A DNA stretch of 9,837 nucleotides from Candidatus Uhrbacteria bacterium (GTDB lineage Bacteria > Patescibacteriota > Patescibacteriia > UBA9934 > UBA11717), in contig DOMJ01000037.1 in NCBI GenBank assembly GCA_003509895.1, positions 1 through 9,837 of the forward strand, read 5' to 3'. Positions within the stretch are counted from its first letter, which is position 1; every line of letters starts with the position of its first letter. The notes beneath the pieces were generated by a model that ran no database searches, was not told the origin of the DNA, and saw only the letters and a list, made by a program, of their open reading frames with translations. Both the position numbers and the translations under genes were made by a program. This document shows, piece by piece, positions 1 to 5,615 of this stretch.

Positions 1-20
1 CATGTGCCGATCGGCACATG
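1..20. repeat. Perfect 20-bp palindrome at window edge
   Basis: CATGTGCCGA is followed directly by its exact reverse complement. As RNA it would fold into an 8-bp stem with a GATC loop. A T-rich stretch (TTTGATATTT) follows on the right, so it could be a terminator for a rightward gene outside the window. It could also be an operator or the edge of a mobile element. The left flank is missing, so the role is undecided. Confidence 0.5.
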
Positions 21-85
21 TTTGATATTTGGACACGATAGTAATTTTTAGGATCATCTGGATACCTGACCCCAAACTCTCAATA
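21..85. other. Non-coding stretch with GGGGTCAGG motif (minus strand)
   Basis: No convincing gene lies here. On the minus strand, 65-73 reads GGGGTCAGG in the context AGTTTGGGGTCAGGT. From memory, similar strings often occur beside IS200/REP-associated (Y1) transposase genes in environmental bacteria. No transposase is visible in the window, so this is only a hint of a mobile-element remnant. Confidence 0.2.
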
Positions 86-120
86 AAAACGAAACGCGCT
101 CCAGGATTCCTGGAGCGCGT
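83..120 (-). terminator. Intrinsic terminator of the leftward 231-aa membrane protein gene
   Basis: Arms 94-106 and 108-120 are perfect 13-bp complements (ACGCGCTCCAGGA and its reverse complement) around one central base. Read leftward, the stem is followed by TTCGTTTTTATTG, a U-rich tail broken by CG. It lies 85 nt beyond the stop codon of the gene ending at 205. Confidence 0.8.
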
Positions 121-204
121 CGTTCGTGTTCTGATCTGACTCAACCCAGGACGGGGAGTCTGTTCTCTCGCGCGCGATCAGCATTGCGCGAGGTGGGGGT
201 GGCC

Positions 205-900
205 TCAGTCCTCGTTGTCGGTGGCCGCCGTGGGGCGGGGGACAAACCGCACAAACGGTCGTCCCTCCTTCCGCCCCAGGGGCCACCAGCCCATCAGGGA
301 GAAAAAGGCAAAGACGCCTCCCCCTCCGATCAGGAGCGTTCCCACGAGGATGTAGGCCAGGGCCCACATCCCCCGAAGCTCGCCGGCGGGGTTGGTGCCT
401 CCGCCTACTACCATCACCACCAGGCCCCAGAGGGCCAGTACCAGGGCGGGGATGAGGGCGTAGAGCCGCAACATCCCTGCGGAGGTGGTGGTGAAGGGTT
501 CCTTGGCCACCTCCACCACCTTGATCTTTTTGGTGGGGATCTTGTAGAAGATCGGCGGAGTGCTGCCGACAGCTCCCAGCCCCAGCTTCTGCTTGGGCGG
601 CGAGGACGGGGTTACTACCGGAGTGACCGGCGTGGGTGCCGCTGCTGCCGGCGCCAGGAGGGCGGCGCACTGTCGCGCCACCCATGCCCGTCGGACGGCC
701 TCCGTCTCGCCGCCGCCAAATGGCCGGCGGAGGCAGACGGCGGTCTCAATGTCCCCCTGAAGGCCCTTGGCCGCCTCCACCCAGGCGAGGGGGTCTGGGT
801 TGGGGTCGGTCTCCGGGGTCACCTTGTAGTGACCCCTGGAGACCTCATCCGGACCGGGGGCGACCCCCGTGCTCCGCCAAAGCGTGAATCGATCGGCCAT
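205..900 (-). CDS. Unrecognised proline-rich protein with two membrane helices (231 aa)
   Basis: I do not recognise this family. The soluble N-terminal part (residues 1-80) is charged. It is followed by an Ala/Pro/Thr-rich linker (about 81-103) typical of an extended segment. A short basic stretch (KIPTKKIKVVEV, about 120-131) precedes two hydrophobic helices, about 144-166 and 178-203, and then a basic tail. There is no signal peptide, so the N-terminus is probably cytoplasmic and both termini lie on the same side. I chose the ATG at 900 because a strong Shine-Dalgarno (GGAGAGGAGG) lies just upstream; an in-frame ATG at 957 lies 5' of it and would overlap the leader hairpin. It diverges from the 668-aa membrane protein gene, is G+C-rich like it and unlike the rest of the window, and has its own promoter and terminator. 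The two proteins may act together at the membrane, which is inference from position only. Confidence 0.8.
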   Translation of the reverse strand: MADRFTLWRSTGVAPGPDEVSRGHYKVTPETDPNPDPLAWVEAAKGLQGDIETAVCLRRPFGGGETEAVRRAWVARQCAALLAPAAAAPTPVTPVVTPSSPPKQKLGLGAVGSTPPIFYKIPTKKIKVVEVAKEPFTTTSAGMLRLYALIPALVLALWGLVVMVVGGGTNPAGELRGMWALAYILVGTLLIGGGGVFAFFSLMGWWPLGRKEGRPFVRFVPRPTAATDNED

Positions 901-969
901 TTGGCCTCCTCTCCGGGCGTTTAGCCCTGTTTTTCCTTTGTTTGTTGGGCTTCTCACATCCTGTGTGAG
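901..969 (-). promoter_or_regulatory. Structured 5' leader of the 231-aa protein gene
   Basis: The predicted transcript starts near 969. Its first bases form an inverted repeat, CTCACA (964-969 on minus) and TGTGAG (953-958), with a 5-nt spacer. This could be an RNA hairpin or an operator at the start site. Farther down, AGCCC (947-951) can pair with GGGCT (923-927), while GGGC (924-927) can instead pair with GCCC (915-918) next to the Shine-Dalgarno. The pairings exclude each other, but the stems are short. Confidence 0.4.
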
Positions 970-975
970 CTGCCC

Positions 976-1004
976 ACCATACCAGAAAAAGCAGGTTTTG
1001 TCAA
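976..1004 (-). promoter_or_regulatory. Leftward sigma70-type promoter, extended -10
   Basis: On the minus strand a perfect -35 TTGACA (999-1004) is separated by exactly 17 bp from TATGGT (976-981). TGG directly before the latter makes an extended -10. It drives the 231-aa membrane protein gene, with an expected start near 969. Confidence 0.8.
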
Positions 1005-1027
1005 TGAGATGGGGTTTTGTGTGTGGG

Positions 1028-1056
1028 TTGACAAAAGAGCTTTTTTCTGATACATT
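1028..1056 (+). promoter_or_regulatory. Rightward sigma70-type promoter, extended -10
   Basis: A perfect -35 TTGACA (1028-1033), a 17-bp spacer and TACATT (1051-1056) preceded by TGA form an extended -10 promoter for the 668-aa gene, with an expected start near 1063. Its spacer matches that of the leftward promoter at 11 of 17 positions, and the two -35 boxes are 23 bp apart. Confidence 0.8.
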
Positions 1057-1062
1057 TGGGCG

Positions 1063-1155
1063 TTATTCCTCTGGAATAGCCACGGCTCCAGCCGTGTTGA
1101 ACCGTTCTCTAAAATTGAAACGCGAAAGCGTACGAGACACCCAACACGGAAGGAG
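1063..1155 (+). promoter_or_regulatory. Structured 5' leader with mutually exclusive pairings ahead of the 668-aa gene
   Basis: The roughly 100-nt leader holds three local hairpins: TATTCC/GGAATA (1064-1069 with 1073-1078), CACGGCT/AGCCGTG (1081-1087 with 1090-1096), and ACGC-GAAA-GCGT (1120-1131), which has a GNRA tetraloop. CCGTGTTG (1092-1099) is also exactly complementary to CAACACGG (1142-1149), which runs into the Shine-Dalgarno GGAAGGAG (1148-1155). The second hairpin and the long-range stem share 1092-1096, so only one can form. That is the layout expected of a translational switch. No known riboswitch class is recognised. Confidence 0.5.
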
Positions 1156-1161
1156 CCAATA

Positions 1162-3168
1162 ATGGCACCCAAGAAGACCCCGTCCCCTGCCGTCCCATTT
1201 TGGAGGACGGTGGAGGACATGATCGGCCAGCAGGTCGGTCACGCGGCAGGCAAGGGCCTGTCGCACCTCCACATCATCAGCGTGCTCGTGTCCATGATGG
1301 ACGACAAGTTCCTGGCGGCTCTCAAGCTCGCCGGGCCGTCTCTGACGGCCGGCGTCGGCAAGACGGCGTTCCAGGTTCTGAAGGGCCGGATCCCGGTCCT
1401 CAAGAACCTCGCGGATCCCGTTCTGGAGGAGGCCATGGAGGGCCTTCTCAACGGATTCTTCTACAACCTCTCCAAGTTCCCCGGTGCGGGTGCGACGGAC
1501 GCGCAGGCGCGTATGGCCCTGTTGGCTGCGGCTAACGAGTCCATGATCGCGCACGCCCCGGTCTCCGGGGGGGCGGTCAAGCCCGGCAGCTTTGTGCTGT
1601 CAGACGCCGTGCTGGAGAAGCTCGAGGAGCGTTACGACGAGGACTCCGTGAAGGAGATCCTCGCGTGGTACTGCCACGGGGTCAGCTGCCTCGCAAGGGC
1701 AGCCCTGGACATGAACGTCCAGGACAGCCTCGCCGTGGAGGCCGGGATGGCCTTCAACCACGGCGATTTCTCGAGCGTGGTCTCCGTGATCACGTTCGTG
1801 GAGACGGCCAAGAAGCACCAGGGATCCTTTGAGGATCTGGTGTACGCATGCGCGGCAGTGGTCCAGGCCAACACCGCCGCCGACCACAGCGGCATGCGGA
1901 CCACGTTCATGGCGCGCCGCTTGTTGGCGCGCGGCCTCAACTGGCTCGGGGTCAACGGGACCCGCCAGAACTTCATGAACGTGGTGGGGCACTGGATCGC
2001 CCCCGGACTGCTCAAGGACGGGCAGTTCGTGGCCTTCCTGCTCGTGACCTGGGCCGTGGCCTACGTTGCCACGGCGGTTCCCTGGTTTTACGCCGCCTCC
2101 AACGGCAGCGTCGTGGGGATGTTTGTCCTCGCGTCGCTAAACATGATCGTGACCCAGTTCAGCATGAAGCTGCTGGGTCTGGTGGTCGGCGTCCACACGG
2201 CCTTGTACCGGGCCGTGTTGGGCGTGCTGGGTCAGGGGGGCGAGAGCAGCGATCGGCTGCCCGCCCTCCAGGCGTTCCGGGCACAGGCCTCCAGCCCCCT
2301 GCTGGTGGCAACGGTGCTCAACTGCGCGCTCCTGTTGTTCTTGGGGGCGACCCCGCGTGCCTTCAACGGCACGCTCATGATCCTGATGGCGACCATCGCG
2401 GCGTCGAGCCTGATTAGCCTCTGGGACATGGCCAAGACGAGTCATGCCAGACAGTTGCTTGATGCGGGGATCAAGTACCTCCTCCCCGTGCTCCTTGTGG
2501 CCATGGCGTGGGACGTCTGGGACGCCTACACGCAGAGCCAGCTCCCCGGCCGGGGGATGCGGCTCATGGGCCACGTCCACGACAGCTGGAGTTGGGCGAC
2601 CAACTTCAGCATGGGACAGGCGGTTACGGGGGGACTTACACTCCTCCTCGTCATCGCCGTTGCTCTCGCCCTCAAGCAGGGCAAGGTGTGGCACGCGATC
2701 GCCCTCGTGGTGATTGCGGTCCCCCTCTCGTGGATTGTAGACTGCTCTGTCTCGGCGCCCAAGCGCGCCGAGGACGCACAGGAGCAGAGGGCGCAGGAAC
2801 ACGCCCTCCAGCTGGAGACCCTCCGGGTCCAGCGGGAGGTGGCCGAGGCCGGGAAGACGACGATCATCGTCGGCGATCCGGTGCTCGCCATGCGTCAGCT
2901 TGGCGGCCCCACCCGCCAGGCGGACATCGCCCTGCGGGTGCCTCGCGAAGGCTCGGCTGCAACCGAGCGCGAGGAGATCGTCCAGATCGAGGAGGAGGAA
3001 GAGTGGGAGGAGGATCTCGAGACGTTCGAGCCAGAGCGGCCGAACATCAGAGAGATCCTCCGCGAGCGGGAGGAGAGGGCACAGCGTACGGCACACAACC
3101 GTCCGCGGCCCTCCTCCCGCCGCACGTCCGCCCACCACCACCGCGCGCAACGGAATGCGCGTAGGTGA
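1162..3168 (+). CDS. Large multi-pass membrane protein with charged C-terminal tail (668 aa), unknown family
   Basis: I do not recognise the family. Residues 1-285 are soluble-looking and mostly helical, with no signal peptide. About seven hydrophobic segments follow: roughly 289-311, 315-345, 379-397, 403-421, 437-453, 489-505 and 510-528. The C-terminus is highly charged. A Glu/Gln/Arg-rich, possibly coiled-coil stretch (about 533-562) is followed by a short hydrophobic patch, a strongly acidic tract (about 602-625, with five Glu in a row) and a basic Arg/His-rich tail (about 631-668) that could bind nucleic acid or acidic partners. The ATG at 1162 is supported by GGAAGGAG at 1148-1155. Third codon positions are almost all G or C, unlike the leftward operon beyond 3340, which suggests transfer or a special expression class. 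It has its own promoter, structured leader and terminator. The topology is loosely reminiscent of conjugation membrane proteins of the TrbL/VirB6 type, but no diagnostic motif supports that. Confidence 0.85.
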   Translation: MAPKKTPSPAVPFWRTVEDMIGQQVGHAAGKGLSHLHIISVLVSMMDDKFLAALKLAGPSLTAGVGKTAFQVLKGRIPVLKNLADPVLEEAMEGLLNGFFYNLSKFPGAGATDAQARMALLAAANESMIAHAPVSGGAVKPGSFVLSDAVLEKLEERYDEDSVKEILAWYCHGVSCLARAALDMNVQDSLAVEAGMAFNHGDFSSVVSVITFVETAKKHQGSFEDLVYACAAVVQANTAADHSGMRTTFMARRLLARGLNWLGVNGTRQNFMNVVGHWIAPGLLKDGQFVAFLLVTWAVAYVATAVPWFYAASNGSVVGMFVLASLNMIVTQFSMKLLGLVVGVHTALYRAVLGVLGQGGESSDRLPALQAFRAQASSPLLVATVLNCALLLFLGATPRAFNGTLMILMATIAASSLISLWDMAKTSHARQLLDAGIKYLLPVLLVAMAWDVWDAYTQSQLPGRGMRLMGHVHDSWSWATNFSMGQAVTGGLTLLLVIAVALALKQGKVWHAIALVVIAVPLSWIVDCSVSAPKRAEDAQEQRAQEHALQLETLRVQREVAEAGKTTIIVGDPVLAMRQLGGPTRQADIALRVPREGSAATEREEIVQIEEEEEWEEDLETFEPERPNIREILREREERAQRTAHNRPRPSSRRTSAHHHRAQRNARR

Positions 3169-3174
3169 TGTCAA

Positions 3175-3226
3175 CCCCGGTGCAACGCCGGGGCTAGGAC
3201 GCAGGTTGCTTGGCACCTAGGACCCA
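3175..3226 (+). other. 3' untranslated hairpin and short direct repeat
   Basis: Just after the 668-aa gene, CCCCGG (3175-3180) and CCGGGG (3188-3193) form a 6-bp G+C stem with a 7-nt loop. It lacks a U-run, so it is not a terminator by itself. Two near-identical 10-mers, CTAGGACGCA (3194-3203) and CTAGGACCCA (3217-3226), follow. The function is unknown. Confidence 0.35.
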
Positions 3227-3242
3227 AAGCTCAAGCACTCAC

Positions 3243-3292
3243 GAAGACAACCACCCTCGACCAGTCCATGGTCGAGGGTGTCTTCTTTTTTT
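3243..3292 (+). terminator. Intrinsic terminator of the 668-aa gene
   Basis: An 11-bp perfect stem (ACCCTCGACCA, 3253-3263, with 3269-3279) has a GTCCA loop. It is extended by GAAGAC/GTCTTC (3243-3248 with 3280-3285) after a 4-nt bulge, and is followed by seven T (3286-3292). Confidence 0.9.
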
Positions 3293-3294
3293 AC

Positions 3295-3324
3295 AAAAAA
3301 ACACCAGCCTCGCAGCCGGTGTTT
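3295..3324 (-). terminator. Intrinsic terminator of the lipoprotein/pilin operon
   Basis: Read leftward, AAACACCGGC (3315-3324) pairs with GCTGGTGTTT (3299-3308), with one G-U pair, and is followed by a run of T (A run 3295-3301 on plus). It lies 15 nt past the stop of the last pilin gene and back to back with the opposing terminator. Confidence 0.88.
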
Positions 3325-3339
3325 ACAATGAAATGAAAC

Positions 3340-3744
3340 CTACACTTGAGACGCGGTAAGTAACTGACTGATGGCGAAGTTGGAAATCGCGAAGGCGGAC
3401 AAGATAATAATGATTCCAATCACGCCCTGTACGATCATTGTCTGTGCCTTGGTAACCTTTGTAGGATCTCCTTGCGCCGTCATCCAAATGTAGCCTGCAT
3501 AGAGCGTAATCAAGAAGAAGATGATTCCCAAAAGACCAAGGAGCACGTTTACGATGTTTCCAATGGTGTTAAAGATTTGATCCTCACCACCGCCTCCAAT
3601 AGTGGTAATGTCTGCCGTTTGATCAAGGGCGCTCGTTGGAACTCCCGGTTCAAAATCTGCACGCGCCGGAAGAGCAAGAGCCAAGGTGCCAAGAAGAAAG
3701 AAACTTGTAAGAAACGAGATAAGAATTTGTTGTGTGCGTGACAT
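3340..3744 (-). CDS. VirB2/TrbC-like pilin precursor 1 (134 aa)
   Basis: A small secreted membrane subunit of the type IV secretion-like pilin class (the T4SS_pilin/TrbC-VirB2 group). A signal peptide (hydrophobic about 7-25, likely cleaved after Ala-Arg-Ala at 27-29) precedes a short Gly-rich stretch. Two hydrophobic helices follow (about 61-84 and 103-127), joined by the polar loop YAGYIWMTAQGDPTKVTKAQ (about 82-101). A short loop with basic residues between two helices is the VirB2/TrbC hallmark and should face the cytoplasm. It is the last gene of the operon, 35 nt after the preceding pilin gene. Its loop is almost identical to that of its neighbour (18 of 20), pointing to a fairly recent duplication. 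No Shine-Dalgarno is visible before the ATG. Confidence 0.85.
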   Translation of the reverse strand: MSRTQQILISFLTSFFLLGTLALALPARADFEPGVPTSALDQTADITTIGGGGEDQIFNTIGNIVNVLLGLLGIIFFLITLYAGYIWMTAQGDPTKVTKAQTMIVQGVIGIIIILSAFAISNFAISQLLTASQV

Positions 3745-3779
3745 AGAGTGATTATTAGGTGAGGTTCAAAGAGGATATC

Positions 3780-4181
3780 TTAGAGAGTTGGTGTTGTGGC
3801 GACGTCTAATTGTGTAACCACGAAGTTGGTTATGGCAAACGCCGAGAGCAGAATCAGGAGGCCAATGGTGGCTGTGGCGAGAATGTCTTGTGCTTTCTTT
3901 ACTTTGGTTGGATCGCCCTGCGCCGTCATCCAGATAAATCCTGCATAGACGAACAGGATAAACACGAGGAGTCCGGACAGCCCTACAACCACATCAATTA
4001 TTTTTCCAATCAGGACCGGAAGAGATATTGGTGTTGTGTCGTAGTACGTTGCCGCCGCCGTGGCTTCTAACCCTGTTGTTTGGGCGTTGATAGCCGCCAA
4101 AGCAGGCGATGCGAGCGTAAGACCAAGTAAGAGAAAGAACGACATGCCCGCCAACAACAGATGTTGTTTGGTTGCGGTCAT
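3780..4181 (-). CDS. VirB2/TrbC-like pilin precursor 2 (133 aa)
   Basis: Second member of the pilin set and closest to the 134-aa neighbour. From the ATG at 4181 there is a signal peptide with one Lys, a Leu-rich core and likely cleavage after Ser-Pro-Ala-Leu-Ala. A Thr/Ala-rich stretch follows, then two hydrophobic helices (about residues 58-79 and 98-121) flanking the loop YAGFIWMTAQGDPTKVKKAQ. A GTG at 4199 would add six residues (139 aa). Neither start has a Shine-Dalgarno. The start region is bracketed by an inverted repeat (4183-4189 with 4208-4214) and preceded by a strong G+C hairpin set, so its translation or transcript abundance may be tuned separately from the upstream genes. Confidence 0.85.
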   Translation of the reverse strand: MTATKQHLLLAGMSFFLLLGLTLASPALAAINAQTTGLEATAAATYYDTTPISLPVLIGKIIDVVVGLSGLLVFILFVYAGFIWMTAQGDPTKVKKAQDILATATIGLLILLSAFAITNFVVTQLDVATTPTL

Positions 4182-4182
4182 A

Positions 4183-4214
4183 ACGTGAGAGGACGACACG
4201 TCATCTGCTCACGT
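4183..4214 (-). repeat. Inverted repeat around the possible GTG start of pilin 2
   Basis: ACGTGAG (4183-4189) and CTCACGT (4208-4214) are 7-bp complements 18 nt apart. They bracket the GTG at 4197-4199 and end one base before the ATG start (4179-4181). In the mRNA the stem would put the GTG in its loop and could favour the ATG or hinder initiation. Confidence 0.4.
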
Positions 4215-4224
4215 CAGGACCCAC

Positions 4225-4253
4225 GAGGGGCGCCCCTCCCACGCGGGAGGGGC
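4225..4253 (-). promoter_or_regulatory. G+C-rich alternative hairpins between pilin genes 3 and 2
   Basis: Three related blocks occur in a row on plus: GAGGGGC (4225-4231), GCCCCTCCC (4232-4240) and GGGAGGGGC (4245-4253). The middle one pairs perfectly with the right block (9 bp, ACGC loop) or with the left block (7+7 palindrome, 4225-4238), so the two folds exclude each other. No U-run follows in the leftward direction. That makes an RNA-processing, mRNA-stability or attenuation element more likely than a plain terminator. Confidence 0.55.
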
Positions 4254-4261
4254 CAAGGGAA

Positions 4262-4705
4262 CTATTCAGTGATTGAATCTGCCGTTGCGTTAATAAATTC
4301 AGTAATAACGAAGTTGGTAATGGCGTATGCGGAAAGAATGATGGCAAGACCAATGGCTCCGGCAACAATAATTTGTTGTGCTTTTTGAACCTTTGTCTCT
4401 GTTCCACCGGCGGTCATCCAAATAGCACCACCGTAGAGAATAATGAGGACGGCCACAATTCCCAAGAATCCAAGTAACACGTTGATAATGTTACCGATGG
4501 TGGACTTAAGGTTTGCCTGTCCAAGACCGGTGGCTCCGGTAAACTCATCACTCAACAAATCGTCTGCCGTAATGGTAGAAGCTGCCTGTGCTTGATCTAC
4601 AAGCGCGGGAGCAGCCATAGAAACAGCAACCGTTCCACCAAACAAGAGAGCAGCGATTGCAAAGGGGGTAAGAATGTTTGTGAGAGCGAGACGTACGTAA
4701 GACAT
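4262..4705 (-). CDS. VirB2/TrbC-like pilin precursor 3 (147 aa)
   Basis: Third pilin-like subunit. The signal peptide is long (hydrophobic about 14-35, likely cleavage near Ala-Gln-Ala at 39-41). An acidic linker with DDLLSDE (about 48-54) leads to two hydrophobic helices (about 69-91 and 112-134) joined by the loop YGGAIWMTAGGTETKVQKAQ (about 91-110). The framework [YW]-x-G-x-x-[WY]-[LM]-T-A-x-G is shared by all five paralogs. The acidic mature N-terminus and C-terminal tail set it apart from its neighbours, so it may be a distinct pilus component rather than a redundant copy. It lies 22 nt downstream of the fourth pilin gene, and no Shine-Dalgarno precedes its ATG. Confidence 0.85.
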   Translation of the reverse strand: MSYVRLALTNILTPFAIAALLFGGTVAVSMAAPALVDQAQAASTITADDLLSDEFTGATGLGQANLKSTIGNIINVLLGFLGIVAVLIILYGGAIWMTAGGTETKVQKAQQIIVAGAIGLAIILSAYAITNFVITEFINATADSITE

Positions 4706-4727
4706 AAGGTGTTTGTTTTAAGACAGC

Positions 4728-5063
4728 TTAGGCCGCTGTCGCGCCACCAAGCGTGTTGATGACGAATGTTGCTAAAATATTTGCCGCGAAAATAACCGCG
4801 AGACCAATGACCGCCCAGAGGAGCGTGTCTCTACCGGATTTAATTCTGTCAGGTTTGCCTGCAGCCGTCAACCAAAGAAATCCACCCCACACCACCATTG
4901 CAAGAGCGAGTGATCCGGTAATCCCCAAGACCGCTTGGATCACAAATCCCACAAGCTGCGGAATGGTGCGACTACCGAGCGGATTGTAGAGTTGAACGGC
5001 AAGAACCGTGTTTGGCAGCAGACTCAGACCGATTAGGATGAACGTGTACTTAATGCGATGCAT
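4728..5063 (-). CDS. VirB2/TrbC-like pilin precursor 4 (111 aa)
   Basis: The shortest and one of the more divergent paralogs. A clear signal peptide (basic HRIK start, hydrophobic 7-20, likely cleavage after Val-Leu-Ala at 20-22) leaves a mature chain of about 89 residues. Two hydrophobic helices (about 34-58 and 80-104) flank the loop WGGFLWLTAAGKPDRIKSGR, which is more basic than in the other copies. It starts 3 nt after the stop of the Cys-rich pilin gene (TGA-TCT-ATG), so translation is probably coupled. Mature size and topology match VirB2-type pilins best of the five. Confidence 0.85.
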   Translation of the reverse strand: MHRIKYTFILIGLSLLPNTVLAVQLYNPLGSRTIPQLVGFVIQAVLGITGSLALAMVVWGGFLWLTAAGKPDRIKSGRDTLLWAVIGLAVIFAANILATFVINTLGGATAA

Positions 5064-5066
5064 AGA

Positions 5067-5615
5067 TCAGGGAAGTTGTTGAATGAAGCAGGTGCCCGTG
5101 GCATCTGTGGTGTCGCAACAAACGCCGGCTACGCACATAAACCCGGGACCACACGCCTTACCGGAGTTCATTTGCGCAGTGGGTGGACTTGGTGCGCCGC
5201 ACGTTACAAACTCGGCACTTCCTTGGCTGCTTGCATCACCGCCTCGCAAGACATTCACCCCGTATTGCACGCCGGAGAAGGCCCCAAAGACAATCATGAG
5301 ACCAATAAAAGCGGAGACAAACATCTTGGTAGCCTTGGTTACCTGACTTGAGTCGCCTCTGGCCGTAAGATAGAGAACACCGCCCCACACAATAACGACC
5401 AGCAGAATGATACCCACCATTCCCATAAGGATATCGGCAAGATTGATAAAGAGCTGGAGAGCGCAATCAAGACCTAGGGACGCGTCGGGACCTCCCGGTT
5501 TTGTGGCGCAAAGTGGAATAATCCCATCTGCCAGTACGCCCGTTCCCGTTGATTGTCCGGGTGTGACCGGGATTGTGGGGTTTGCGGCAAGGACCGTTTG
5601 AATAAAGGGGATCAT
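5067..5615 (-). CDS. Pilin-like protein 5 with Cys-rich C-terminal extension (182 aa)
   Basis: The core is the same two-helix unit as in the downstream pilins: helix about 55-77, loop WGGVLYLTARGDSSQVTKAT at 77-96, helix about 99-118. It carries a long N-terminal arm with Cys36 and Cys51, and a C-terminal extension (about 125-182) with six cysteines (139, 155, 161, 166, 167, 176), including the pattern C-x5-C-x4-CC-x8-C. Eight cysteines would allow four disulfides in an exported domain, possibly a tip or adhesive module. The N-terminus is short and uncharged (MIPFIQTVLAANP), so it is an atypical signal peptide. The ATG overlaps the stop of the upstream lipoprotein gene (ATGA, 5612-5615), tying the two translationally. 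It could be a minor or anchoring subunit rather than the major pilin. Confidence 0.8.
   Translation of the reverse strand: MIPFIQTVLAANPTIPVTPGQSTGTGVLADGIIPLCATKPGGPDASLGLDCALQLFINLADILMGMVGIILLVVIVWGGVLYLTARGDSSQVTKATKMFVSAFIGLMIVFGAFSGVQYGVNVLRGGDASSQGSAEFVTCGAPSPPTAQMNSGKACGPGFMCVAGVCCDTTDATGTCFIQQLP

Noticed and set aside
184..924. 246-aa open frame on the plus strand opposite the 231-aa gene
   Set aside because: It is antisense to a gene with a good promoter, Shine-Dalgarno, membrane helices and terminator. Its translation is low-complexity Gly/Arg/His, as expected from G+C-rich antisense DNA.
2137..3216. 359-aa minus-strand open frame inside the 668-aa gene
   Set aside because: Long antisense frames are expected in G+C-rich coding DNA. 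The composition is Arg/Pro/His-rich without domains, and no ribosome site or promoter serves it.
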